64,000 nucleotides of DNA from Maratus speciosus (GCA_963932465.1 OZ010787.1:29950087-30014086); one strand, 5' to 3'; positions 21,329-32,697 are shown, counted from the first letter of the stretch. Made by a program: numbers and translations. The notes: generated by a model from the letters alone, not told the origin.

Positions 21329-21546
21329 TAGTTTCTGAGCGCTGTTGGTTAAATTTCGATATTTGTGTTTTAGAGTGAGCAATAGAGAAAAGTACTAAAA
21401 CTATTGAAACAACAACTTCTTTAATATTGAAATGTATAGCAAAGGAGTTCAGAATCAATGCCTTAAGTAGTTTCGAATATGCACTGTTTTTATGACATCA
21501 ACACCCTTCCTGGATGTGAAAATGCAAAATTGTGTTCAACACAACT

Positions 21547-21865
21547 GGCCGCAATCTAGACAGATTTTTCGCTGTTAGCGAAACGAGATTCATCAATCAG
21601 AAGCTTGCACTTTTGCGAACTTTTAGCTGTTTGCAGAAATGCAGGCTACACTGTTAAAAATATCGAGAAAAATTACCTCTTTTTTTAAAGGCTATCTATT
21701 TTCTGACCAATGAAAACGCTTCATAAACGATTATGGCATGTTCTCATTGGTCAGAAAAGAGATAGCCTTTAAAAACAGAGGTAATTTTTCACGATATTTT
21801 TAACAGTGTATTGATTGGTGAATCTCGTTTCGCTAACAGCGAAAAATCTATCTGGATCCCAACCT
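21547..21865. mobile_element. MITE, GGCCGGGATCCAG family, split by the 160-bp hairpin
   Basis: Left part 21547-21648 and right part 21809-21865 form one element of about 157 bp with inverted arms (TTTTCGCTGTTAGCGAAACG against CGTTTCGCTAACAGCGAAAA). The TA-flanked hairpin 21649-21808 is inserted in its middle. Confidence 0.75.
21649..21808. mobile_element. TA-flanked 160-bp hairpin MITE, copy 2
   Basis: Same family and length as 20443-20602, between TA at 21647-21648 and 21809-21810. Nested in a GGCCGGGATCCAG-family MITE. Confidence 0.8.
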
Positions 21866-21941
21866 AGATTTCTGCAAACATTGCACTTCATCCATGGCAC
21901 TAAGAAAATGTTTCAAAACTTTTATGACATTGACCAGGATC

Positions 21942-22029
21942 CAGAAACAGCAAAAATTCTCAAACATTCTTGCTTCTGATTGGTCAAACTCATTTCGCTA
22001 ACAGCGAAAAATCTATCTGGATCTCGGCC
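21942..22029. mobile_element. MITE, GGCCGGGATCCAG family, truncated
   Basis: Left end GACCAGGATCCAGAAACAGC, right arm CATTTCGCTAACAGCGAAAA ending CTCGGCC. About 88 bp, internally deleted. Confidence 0.55.
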
Positions 22030-23085
22030 ATAGTTTTCATCGATGAAATCAAAGCAAAAGGATAATATAAAAGAATAGTATAAGGCTTCTAAAATGGTTT
22101 AGCGGGTTTATCGCTGTTTGGCATAATTTAAAACTTTAGAAATAATTAACAGTTTTTCGCTAATTAAGAATAGAAAATTTGTGTTTTTAAAGATGAATTT
22201 TATAAAAGCACGTAGATTGAGTAAATATCTGTCCAAAAATGCAATCCTTACTTTTGTATGTCCATTATTTAAGTCTCTACCTCGATTGAAGCTTAAGGTG
22301 TGACGAAGAAAATAAATCGGTCATTTTCAGTATTTCGACGTTATTTTAAATGTGATGTTATCTCTCTTTATAATTAATTTATGACGATGCATTTGGTCTC
22401 AAATTGAAGATCTTTTCCATTAGGTCTTTCTGGGTTTGGTTATCTTTTTCTTCGATGATTGGTTCTTTTTATATGGAAAATTTTACGCTGGCATGTTTGG
22501 TCGATTTAACATGGAGAAGTTGACTTCAGTATAATAAGCAGTTACGGTGTCTTGCGTTTCATTCTTGGCGTTTGTTTGGCGAGCTTAGCATATTTTTCAG
22601 CTTGGCTTGACAGAACGACCGTCCTGCTTGATCACCCTGCCCCTCCCAAATCTTATAAAAAGTTGAATATAACAGTCCGATAAATTCAAACTTTTATAAC
22701 ACGTGATAATGAAATAACAGCGAGCTGAAAATTAGTTTTATTCAACAATATGATATAATTTTATAGGGGACATTGTCTTATTATTATTATTATTGAACAG
22801 AATGGATATTTATGTTTTATTATTTATTAGTACCTGGTACACCGAGCATCACTCGGTGATTTTTTAATTCTGCGATCATATTACATTGAAAAAATTTTAT
22901 TTATTTATTATTTAAGCTTATTTATTTCTACATGAAAATGTCATTTCTACTTTCTAAAAAAAATAATAACACATACTAAGTATTCGTTTTTTTAACTTTT
23001 TATTTATTGACAAATCTATATCACTTTCTTATTACTTTCTAGTAAACCATTTTGTTACCCATTTCTGCAGTCTTTTAAATACTAA
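22030..23085. other. AT-rich stretch, nothing recognised
   Basis: No gene found. A short ATT repeat lies near 22780 and a small palindrome (CACCGAGCATCACTCGGTG) near 22840. Confidence 0.45.
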
Positions 23086-23921
23086 GAGCGCGTTCACGGA
23101 CCGCACCCTGGGTTCCCCAGGTTTACCACGGGTAACCCGAAGCGTTCAGAGACCGACATCACGTGACTTTTTCCGAGTTCCCCGTAGCGTTCAGAGCCGG
23201 AGATTACCCCGATTTCTGGGAACCCACATTACCTGAAAAATTTTGTTGGGTAAAGTGATCACGTGGTTGGGAAATCTGATTTGTTTACCATTTTATAGCT
23301 TAACTGTGACTGTTAATCGGAATAGCACTGTTTTGATCAGTTTTATCGCACATTGTTATTGTTTTTTCATATTACAAAAATAATAATAAAAACATATCTG
23401 GTCTAAGTTTAACTTTTAGGTAAGTTAGAAGATAAATGTAAATTTTGCATATGACAAATCAGTTCACGCTTGGAAGCCTAAAATGGCTGGCAAAACCTGC
23501 ACTGTTAAAAATATCGTGAAAGATTACCTCTGTTTTTAAAGGCTATCAATTTTCTGACCAATGAGAAAGCTACATAAACGCCTATAACGCGCTCTCATTG
23601 GTCAGAAAATAGATAGCCTTTAAAAACAGAGGTAATTTTTCACGATATTTTTAACAATGTGTGATACATATTTGTTGCGATAGTATTCCCCATAAAAATT
23701 AACTTTTGGAACAGTTTCCCATCTAAAAAAAGTGATAATTGAATCTATTTGCACTGTCGAAAGCGCAGCTGCCGCCATGTTTGTAAATGTAAATAAAAAA
23801 ATCACGCAACTTTACCCGAAAGCGTTCAGAGCCGTCTTTAACCAACCTTACACCGAGAAACCAGTATGACGTCATTCCCCAATTTTCCGAGTTACCCGTG
23901 TTTCGGTCTCTGAACGCGCTC
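23086..23921. mobile_element. 836-bp inverted-repeat DNA element with GCGTTCAGAG subterminal motifs
   Basis: Left end GAGCGCGTTCACGGACCGCA and right end (complement) GAGCGCGTTCAGAGACCGAA are inverted. The motif GCGTTCAGAG recurs next to both ends (about 23143, 23189, 23823 and inverted at 23908), suggesting transposase-binding repeats. Near the right end the minus strand has an ATG opening a short frame beginning MAAAALSTVQIDSIITFF (about 23775 downward), perhaps a transposase start exon, but no catalytic motif was seen. A 160-bp hairpin MITE is inserted at 23500-23659. Superfamily not identified; no clear target duplication. Confidence 0.55.
23500..23659. mobile_element. 160-bp hairpin MITE, copy 3
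   Basis: Same family as 20443-20602; ends CACTGTTAAAAATATCGTG and TTTTTAACAATG. The flanking TA has decayed. Nested inside the element 23086-23921. Confidence 0.8.
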
Positions 23922-23958
23922 ATTGTTGATTGACTGTTGGCGTATTCAGAACTTCTTT

Positions 23959-25958
23959 TCATGCAACATTATGAGTATGATGAGGATTTTCTGTAGGTAG
24001 AAGTAACTCTAAGTTGTTTTGCCTCTTAACCCTGGAAAAAGCAACGTAGAGCATTCCATCCATAAAAACAGTTGTCCGTAAGTCGACGTCAACAAATTCG
24101 AAGTTCTGACCTTGAGCTTTATGTATAGTTATTACAAATGATTGCTTCACAGTAAAACAGACTCATTGGTGTTCATTTTTTCATCATTTAGCACGTTCTC
24201 GTATCCATCAATATCGTCCATACTAAGTTGATGAACCCAGTATCGGAAATTCCTATCTTCAGTAGCTTCTGTATTTAATTTGAATGCGATAATTCGATAA
24301 GCACGCTTAAGCACTTCTTAGACAGATTTAACCATGCGTCCTGTTTCTTGGATGAAGTTTTCAGCCAAATCTGTCTTAAACATTTCCCATAAGCGTCTTG
24401 GATTTTCAGGAGATCCAAAAATGAGAATCTGTGTAAACAGCGTTCTCATTACTTTAGGCATCTTCAACATAGCAGATTCTCGCAGACTTTCAATCCATTG
24501 TTGGTCATCGAAAGTTAGCCCACGAACTAAAAAAACTTGCTTATAATGATGTATATGCAATTCCATCAACTATTAGCATATCTTCGAATCTTGTTGCATT
24601 CTTAACATGGTACAGCAACAGTCTTAAGTGGTAGAGTTCTGGCTAGGAGATGAAATTTACATTATGTATTCGACCAATAACGCGCAAATGGCGACTTCCC
24701 TGTATCCATTCGCTGGATTTTCCATCCCATTTGAAGTATTCAGGAATTTGCTAATAGTAGTGATATATAACTTCTTGAGAATTTCCGTTCAGAAGATTAT
24801 TTTCTTCTGTTTCTTTTAGGCCTCGATTATGCCGGAAATATGCCTCTAATGTTGAACCTTTCTGACCCGTATCTGTTAAATCTTCTTCAGCTAGATCAAT
24901 GTTTGCAATTCGAAATTGACCTGGTAAATGAATATCTAAGCGTTGAACAGAATGGCTTTTCTTTTGAATCTCGTTTCCAAATAATCGCCAACATGCTTCT
25001 GGTGGAGTAACACATCGACCTGCAATATAGGTGTCTACTTCATTGTACATAAGTTTTCTTTGGTTTTCAACGATCTTTATTTTTACACAATCATGCCCTT
25101 TGTAGATATATTTATAGAAATATTTTAGATTATCTATAGAGATATTTCCTACATATTCAACGTTTATATGACACTTGTATCTCCCCAACAGATAACCATT
25201 GTATGGAGCTACGTGACGGTTATCTCTTGTTATTTTGCAACCATTTATATCCTTTCGATAAACAGCATGCTTGTGCGAAAATTCTAAACTACGTTAATCC
25301 AACTGTCGATTATATCTACCTCGATAACTTGGTTTTTCATCGTCCGCTGAAGAAGTGATTTAGTTAAACATTTTAGGGTAGTTGAAGCGACATTTCATGC
25401 ACCCATTTTTATTAATCATACACGGTGCATTTGGATTTAGTTTCCCACACGGATTGTGAATCATCCATTTTAGCACCAGATTTCGTAATTCAGGATCATT
25501 ATTAATGGGAATTTCCGATGAAATAAGGTCATCAAGTTCCTCTGGGTTACGGATTCTATCTTCAGGAGTCATAATCAGTAGCAGATGCATACATGGGAGG
25601 CCACGTTTCTGGAAGTCAATTGTATAAACGTAAGCGGCAACCTTTCCAAATATTTGTTATTTGACCAATTCTTCAATAATGCCATTGAATTTAATTTTAC
25701 AAACACTAGCGACGAGATCAGGTCTATCTTGAGAAGGTTGCTCATGTATTATTCTATTTTTAAGACAATTCTTGATGCCTCTTTTATTTCTGGCCATTCG
25801 GGATTTGATGTCACAGTGATAAAGAAATCTGGCGATTCATATCTGTAGACAATGGCCATAGCATCTTCGAACTGTTCAACATAGTATCGCGTCGATCCAA
25901 TGAATGAAGATGGTAGTATTATCCTTTCACCAACAACGGCATTTTTCTTTTCAGCGAA
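23959..25958 (-). pseudogene. Helitron Rep/helicase protein, multiply broken
   Basis: Helitrons encode a HUH-type Rep nuclease fused to a Pif1-like helicase for rolling-circle transposition. Read from the right end, the translation shows GERIILPSSFIGSTRYYVEQ, then MAIVYRYESPDFFITVTSNP, a frameshift near 25750, and QDRPDLVASV...IFGKVAAYVYTIDFQKRGLP. The HUH motif reads GLPCMHLLL, with the first histidine replaced by cysteine. Then come MIHNPCGKLNPNAPCM, HINVEYVGNISIDNLKYFYK plus YIYKGHD (with the candidate catalytic tyrosine), TPPEACWRLFGNEI, and a C-terminal Rep region (about 24800-24318). Helicase is reduced to its last motifs (ITIHKAQGQNF, LYVAFSRVKRQNN). Walker A and the central motifs are deleted near 24155-24175. 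Many stops; inactive. Confidence 0.85.
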
Positions 25959-26168
25959 CCCCTTGAAGGGCACCGGTATATTATATATACCACTTAATTT
26001 TAATTCCCAAATGCCACATTGGCAGCAGAAATCAATTATTAAAAAAAGCTTTGTCTAATGTACGCGAAGAAAAAAAATTACTACTTCCATATAAATTTGT
26101 TCATAAACACCGGTGTCATTCAATCATTTTTACATTTCAGCAACATAAGTCCTTTGCCCCTGAAGGGG
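25959..26168. mobile_element. TTAA-type MITE, family C, inserted in the Helitron
   Basis: 210 bp with inverted ends CCCCTTGAAGGGCACCGG and TTGCCCCTGAAGGGG. TTAA is intact on the right (26169-26172) and decayed to CGAA on the left. It cuts the Helitron Rep frame; the apparent methionine start of that frame (MPFKG) is encoded by this MITE. Confidence 0.75.
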
Positions 26169-26172
26169 TTAA

Positions 26173-26415
26173 TAATGCGGGTAACCCCAGAATATTGGTC
26201 AGCAAGATTTTTTTCTATTATCCTTGATCCATTGGATGCGATCGCGCTCTACATCACCTTTCATTGTGTTGGCGAGGATTCCGATTACGAATGATTAAAG
26301 ATAAAAAAATTACTTAAAATTACATTTTATTCTACCTAAGTCGAGACTTAGTTGGAAGGTTTTCTCACATTAGAATAATGTATATTTCATAAAAATCGTC
26401 AGATTTTTTATTATT
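26173..26415. other. Unassigned stretch
   Basis: Probably remains of the Helitron 5' region, but I cannot align it with Rep coding text. No other gene seen. Confidence 0.3.
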
Positions 26416-26419
26416 ATTA

Positions 26420-26898
26420 TTAATACCACTTTTTTTAGTAATGAGCTTGTTTTAATTACAGAAAACGATTTTTCTCGAATTAACGACCTAGCTAGATCGA
26501 TTTCTTGAGCTCGAATTAGAATAGGCGTCAAGTTTTGGGGAAATCGTTAGAGCCGTTTTCGATATATAGCAATATTTTCAGTGCTGAGATTCTTTTAATC
26601 GATCGAAACAGATTTTCTCGAATTCGAAACCTAGATAGATGTGTTTCTTGTGTTCGAATTACTATAGAAACCACCATTAGTGTAAATTACATGAGAATGT
26701 TTCGATTTATAGCAAGCAGAAGTTTCAACTAGGATCTTGTTTTACCCTATAAAAACGAATTTTCTTGAATTCGGGACCTAGCTAGATCTTTTTCTCGTGC
26801 TCGATTTAGTGTAGGAAGCAAGCTTCATGAAAATCGATCCAGTAGTTTACAATATCATTCATAATCGGGAAAATCGCTTGCTCGTTTAATATATATGA
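26420..26898 (-). mobile_element. Helitron-like 5' end with three tandem subrepeats
   Basis: On the minus strand the end reads TCATATATATTAAACGAGCA, preceded by A. This is a TC start at an A/T target, as expected for a Helitron 5' terminus, and it has the same orientation as the Rep fossil. Inward are three diverged units of about 130-150 bp, each containing GACCTAGCTAGATCNNTTTC and a nearby GGAAGCNAG / AAATCGATCC-like track (plus-strand text near 26490, 26625 and 26780). Whether this end and the Rep fossil come from the same insertion is inferred from position only. Confidence 0.55.
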
Positions 26899-27600
26899 TT
26901 AATTTTAGATATTTCATATATACAATAAACTGCCATAAATGTTTTGTTTTTTTGGCTGTTTTCATACATTTTATAGAACCTTTAAATTTTCATTAATTAA
27001 ATCATTAAATCAATTTAAAATTTCAGAAAACACGACTGCGCAAACTAATTAATTATTTCTAATCAGTGTGAAAATATTTTTTATATTACTTACCTATTTT
27101 TTTATTTACTTGTATTGATGACCATTAAGTTATGTTTAATTGTTAGTTCCTATCTATAAACACTGTTTTGTTGAGACCTATAGATGTCAATGATGATTAG
27201 AGTTGCAGTAAAGATAGAGATCCAACCTGCACAGCTTCCATGTTTTGTAATATTTAAACGGAGTTTCTGACTGTAAAATAGTCAATGAAACATCGTCTTC
27301 ATTTTGAAAGAGCTATCCAATGATATGCCACTCAATATGGTGCATAATTTTTTTTTGTCTCTACCGCCATTTTGAATTTATAAAAACAAATATATAAAAA
27401 CAATATTTATATAAACCTAGCCTATAACCATCGGACGATTAAGACGAATCAATGTAGACTTCATTCATTAAAATCCATCCAGCCGTTGGGATGTTTCGAG
27501 GGTATAAAAAAATCCACATACCCAGATACGCGTGAAACACATAACCCTTCTTGGCAGTCGGATAAATAATGGTTCATATTTTTTTCATCTTCCAATTAGA
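26899..27600. other. AT-rich stretch with a possible retroelement tail
   Basis: At 27470-27570 the text AATCCATCCAGCCGTTGGGA followed by ACCCAGATACG resembles the 3' tails of arthropod non-LTR elements, but no reverse transcriptase lies upstream. Otherwise nothing recognised. Confidence 0.3.
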
Positions 27601-27986
27601 TTAACCCTTAATTGCATGAATTATTCTTTTAGAATTGTGTTTTTTTTATTTTTACATTAACCCATTTGTGCCTAGCGTCCCATTTTTGGGACGTTTCAAA
27701 TTTTCATTAATAAGTATATTTTTCTTCTCCTTTATAACATGAAAATTGTATGAAATAATTATTTATAAATGTCTTTATCTATTACCGACAGATGACAGCA
27801 TAAGGTGGATATTTATTTGTTTAAATGAAGGCTTTTTTCGGTGTTTATAATTTTTTTAATTTTTCAAGATGGCGAAATGTAAAAAGTAAGTTTATTTGTA
27901 TTTTTTCTATGAAGGATCCAAAATCGCAAGTCATAATCGTAGCTTGTAGACTTTGTTTAACACTAGAATCGCGGGACTTTCGGTAT

Positions 27987-29553
27987 CTAGAACAGCGGAG
28001 TGGGTCATTTTGACCCTAAATTTAGAAAATATACAAATATGCACAAATGTTTAATTTAGTTAAATAATACATTATATTTTCATATAATAATCAATATTTC
28101 TCACTCTTTTCATTACATTTTATGTAAAATTCACCAGAAATTATCGAACATTTTAGAAATTGACATTATTCATAATTTTATTTACTTAAGTATAATTATA
28201 TAAATTATAAACATTAATAAACTTAGACTTCATAATTTTAATAGAAAATAAATTATCTCATTCGAATAAGTTTAGCCATAATTTCTATGAATAATTTAAA
28301 GAAATATATAAAACAAATATCAGTTACTTACTAATTTTACAGATTTGTTTAATCCATGTTATTGTATGAATCCAAAATTTGGTAATAAGTTTTGTACATA
28401 TATGTGCATACATGTACAAATGTGTGCATAAAAAAATCCTCAGGCTTTTTTTTTTCTAATTTAGAAGTGCTATATCGGTCTCGTTTATGTTTAGTTTATG
28501 TTTCTTCATTGTTTTGAGTTGTTGCTTTGCACCCAATTGCACTTTTTTTGCCTTGAGAAAGCAAACGTTTCTCGCAATTCTTCAATAATTCTTGAATAAA
28601 TTGCCGTTTTTGTAGAGATTTTCCAGTAATGGCTTTGTATGAAAGTCAAACATTGATAGCAGTAAGATCCAAAATATTATAAAATTCAGCACTTGTCACT
28701 TACGTGAAGCATATTTGAGAGTATACTTCCTTGTCTTTTGGTCAATCACATCTACACCGAATTTAGTTGCGTTGTAGTAAGCAAGTGTATAAGGTTGGAT
28801 TTCTTTTAGAATTATATAACAATTTAATAGCTGGATGTACACTGCTGAGCAACAAAACATTTTTATATTTTTCCCTGGTAAACAGTTAGAATGATGTCTT
28901 TTTGGGTTAATACAGGCAATTCCGATTTTGACATTTCTATAGAGAACGATATTTCTATTCTTGAACGTTTTACACCTTAAAAGTTGGTGTTTTTGGATTT
29001 CAATGTTTCTGGAAGGTCCAGTGTTGTATAAAAATTGTTTGTTGTATCATCGTCATTGCGATGAGAAAGCCCAGCAATTATTAGGGCATTGGACCAGTCG
29101 TCGTCAGTTTTATTTTCTTCATCAGAATTTAAATTTCCTTCATTTGCAGGCAGATTTTCATCCTCGCTATTCAAAATCGAAAGACTATCATCATTGTTAT
29201 CACTTTCTGAATAATTTCTAGGTAATTATTTGAATTTTTCCAAGGCTTCTTTAACGCTAAATTTACGACATCGTGACATATTATCTATACTTTAAATACT
29301 GAATAGAAGCAACTTCAAGAATTTTTATAAACATATATTGTAATTTTTCACTACATTCGACACATCTTCACGACGAGAATATATGAGTTTTAATTGAAAA
29401 TCTTCACTATACCCCCTCCTTGCTCTGCCCATTACAGGAATTTAGGGTGAGGCAGATGTACTTTTTACTTACTTTCAACAAAATACTTTGTTTTTCTGTC
29501 ATTTATGCGTAAAACCATATGTCGGGTCAAATTGACCCGCTTCGCGGTTCTAG
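27987..29553 (-). mobile_element. Inner piggyBac-like ends (possible third level)
   Basis: Inside the outer termini there is a second set: CTAGAACAGCGGAGTGGGTC on the left and the inverse of CTAGAACCGCGAAGCGGGTC on the right, flanked by GGTAT / GTATA rather than TTAA. Either a same-family element inserted near the ends of its relative, or duplicated subterminal sequence. Confidence 0.45.
28510..29279 (-). pseudogene. piggyBac transposase, internally deleted
   Basis: The DDE-type transposase that excises and inserts at TTAA. From the ATG at 29279 (minus strand) it reads MSRCRKFSVKEALEKFK, a stop, then an acidic stretch (SEDENLPANEGNLNSDEEN) as in normal piggyBac N-termini. After a large deletion the C-terminal part resumes: KNVLLLSSVHPAIK, then PYTLAYYNATKFGVDVIDQ, TRKYTLKYASRK, and FYNILDLTAIN followed by YKAITGKSLQKRQFIQELLK. 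GVDVIDQ and NILDLTAIN are conserved piggyBac blocks that include the last acidic catalytic region. Pieces lie in different frames with stops, and most of the catalytic core is missing, so it is dead. Confidence 0.8.
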
Positions 29554-29832
29554 GTATAAGTGGTTATAACTGGAAATTTACTTATTTTATACACTTTCAA
29601 ATTCGATAAAGTTGTTGTTTTACTTAAAATATTAAACGTCAGGGAGGGAAATATTTTTTCGATAATTATTTTTTGCGCAGTGACAAATTAAACATTGATT
29701 TGGGTCAAATTGACCCGCTCCGCGGTTCTAGTGTTAAATACGTATTTTTTTAAATTGCGAAATTATATGTTCAAGCCTATTTTTTATGCATTTTTGTAAC
29801 GTCCAAAATATAGGGTTCTAGGCAGAAATGGG

Positions 29833-31521
29833 CACATATTTTTGTTGGACATTTAGGAAACAGTTATTTATGTATTCTCCTTTTGAAGATATTTATGAAA
29901 TAAATTATTTTTAAGTCAGCAATACAATTATTCTTATTTTATTATTAATAACAGTCATAACGTTATTAGTCTCTGTAAATAAATAAATATATATCTTTTG
30001 TAGCTCATAAAAATACTAATTATAGTACATAATATACAATTTAAAAACTTTTTAAATATAAATATAGGCAAAACATATAATTATGCATATTAATCTACTA
30101 GAAATACTCATATGTAATTTTTTTACATTTTATTAAATAAATACAAAAAAATTTAAGTGTAATTTTTTTTAGTATTTTCGAGTTCATTTTGCAATGTAAT
30201 TATAAAATTATATTTGAAAATTAAAATTATATAAAATTATATTTAAAATTATATTATAAATAAATTATATTTGCAATATAATTATAATAATTGGTAAAGT
30301 GATTTTACCAAAACATTTGAGAGAGCCAAAATTCAGGAACAAATTGGTTAATGATTAGACACCAGAAATCTTAAGATAGTTTTTTAACTTTATATTAGTA
30401 GCATATTTTTGTAATTTTTTGAGGATTAATATTTCTATATAAATATAGTGGTTGTAAGAATTATTGTATTAAAAATTAAATAAAAAGGTGATGGAAATTT
30501 ACATCACTATGCAATTAAGGATGATAATAAATGTCTTCAGTAATTCAATTAGACACTTATGAGCTATTATATGTAAATATTTCCTCAATGCACCCCTCCA
30601 TCCCTCTCTTTTAATAATTCTGAAATGAGGTATATTTATTGAAGTACAAATATTTAATTTTTCTTATTATTTTTATAATACGAAATTACATCTTATAAAT
30701 GTGTTTTCAGGAGTTACTTTACCATTATAAATATTGGGAAAACAATAGTGATTTGGTAACTAGACGGGCTATGAAAAATATTTTGTTTTCAGAAAACTCC
30801 ACCCACCACATCATTTTTTTTTAAATTACTGCTTGCGTTTTTTAACAGTCTTCTCAACCTTTGAAGACGATTTTTGTGAGCTAATTTTATTGAAACTTGG
30901 CCTATTCCTTTGCAATAAGATGATTATTTTTAATTGTATGTAATAATGTAACTATTATTTTAATTAATTTTATTTTCAATTTTTAACTGACAAAACTAAG
31001 CTTTTTTGTATTTGTCGTTTCATTATTTATTTTTTATATTACCCTTTTCCTCCACTTTCTCAGAAAAAAAAAAAAATATTATTTTTTTATTTTAGTTTCA
31101 TTATTAATTATATTGTTTTAAACTTCGGTAACTTTACATATAAGATAAATAAACAGATAAAGGACAAATTTCAGTTTATAACTACTATAAAATATAATGA
31201 TAAATTGAATATAAAATATATTATGTATTGAGTTTATTTTAAAGTAAAAATTTTAATGTATGTTAATAATATTATTAATTTAATAAACTAAGGATACATT
31301 AAATTAAAAAATATATATTTAATAAAATATTAATTTAAATTTTATACTAAGATAACTAACTGTTTCGAGAATTAATTAATAGAAATTATTCATCAATTAC
31401 AGTTTTATTTCAATTTTTTTTCTCATTTATGATTTCCAATAAATAAATGGAATTTTTTTGAAAAATCAGTAAACAACGTAAAGTCTAAGTAATAATTAGT
31501 TAATTAATTAATTAATTAAGC

Positions 31522-31557
<36 letters not shown>

Positions 31558-32697
31558 CAACATTGTACAAATATGTAAAAATAATTTTTAACAGTGTTAG
31601 GTGACATTTTTGTCCAGATGTGGATTTTAAATTTTTTGAGCACAGTTATAGTTTGCAATTTGCAAAAAGCAAGATATTATTAATTAATTATAGTTAAAGA
31701 GTAAGAAAAATATTATAAACTAACTAACAAATAAATAAACAAAATATTTATCTTTGGAATCCTTATAATTTTTATACATCCTAATGAAGTTAATAACAAA
31801 ATAGTAACCGAAAGTTTAAAAAATATGTTTGCATTTACCCTATAATAACAGTTATATACTAGTTCATGTAACAATTTTTAAAGAAGTATTTGATAAATTA
31901 GTTATATAAACACTTAATAATTAAAATAATTTTAAATTGTTATTAATAAATACGTTTAATAAAAACAATTTATTTTTTGGGACATTTTTTATTTCACGGT
32001 ATAACTATGAATGTTTCAATTTTTCTAAGATGATATTAATCAATTAATAAAATGCAGCATTATATTAAACAAATAACAAATCAAAACCAGGTGCCTTGAT
32101 TTTTTAAAACTTATCTGATGTTGGTATTGGTATATAATTTGGAATACTAATAAAGTAATACCAGCTAAGTACTATTCTCCCCTTCTTAGCGAAAATTCTG
32201 AATGCAAATCAATTGTCAATGCCCATCTTAACAATTGGTCATTTTTATACAAATGTCAGATACATGTCCCCTATTCCCTACAATATCCTCTTCGCTCCCC
32301 AGTTCAAACGTTGGGCTGACCTCCCACATAATTGCTTTCATTCGTTGAAGAAATGTGAATTTTTTGAAAAAAACAGCTTTCTCTATGTTTTTTATTCTTG
32401 TCACTCAGTTTGCTTGATTTCAGGAGTAACTGAAATACGAATTTGCATAAATTAACACATATATTAGGATTACTTCTGAAATGTGTTACAGAATATTGCA
32501 TTAATGATTTTCAAAAAGTCTCACGGAAATTGCAAAACATAATTTCAGGACATTCGCTAATATTCATTTTACAGCTGCACAACTGTTTTTCACTTCGAAA
32601 TTTAGCTATTATTTTTTTTTTTAAGTTGATCAAAGTATACCCCCACCAGTACTTACAGCTGTAATACTGTCTCAAACAAATTTTCTGACATATTTAA
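29833..32697. other. Very AT-rich low-complexity stretch
   Basis: Dominated by AT-only text such as the TTATATTTAAAATTATATT series (30180-30300), a TTAA tetranucleotide run (about 31497-31520) and an AAT trinucleotide run (about 31523-31556). The few small open frames (for example 32213-32455) have no motif. Nothing else recognised. Confidence 0.55.

Larger units (their letters stand above)
27961..29732 (-). mobile_element. piggyBac-like element
   Basis: Bounded by TTAA at 27957-27960 and 29733-29736. Ends CACTAGAATCGCGGG and (complement) CACTAGAACCGCGGAGCGGG are inverted; the subterminal palindrome GGGTCAAATTGACCCG is the same kind as in the 200-bp family-A MITEs. A second pair of similar ends (27987 and 29553) lies just inside. 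It carries a piggyBac transposase fossil, tying the TTAA elements of this window to that superfamily. Confidence 0.75.
27661..29832. mobile_element. TTAA-flanked element holding a piggyBac element
   Basis: Left end CCCATTTGTGCCTAGCGTCC after TTAA (27657-27660); the right end (complement) TGCCCATTTCTGCCTAGAAC is its inverted relative. Both contain a GGGACGTT-like inner motif. Its own sequence is about 400 bp; the rest is the inserted element 27961-29732. Confidence 0.65.
27605..30520. mobile_element. Possible outermost TTAA-type element of a nested stack
   Basis: Left end CCCTTAATTGCATGAATTAT follows TTAA (27601-27604). At 30500-30520 the inverse CTATGCAATTAAGG is followed by a decayed target. 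If these are partners, the whole 27661-29832 stack lies inside this element. The match is short, so this level is tentative. Confidence 0.3.

Noticed and set aside
23723..23962. 79-codon minus-strand frame MKRSSEYANSQ...
   Set aside because: It spans the junction between the Helitron C-terminus and the end of the 836-bp element, so it is a chance fusion.
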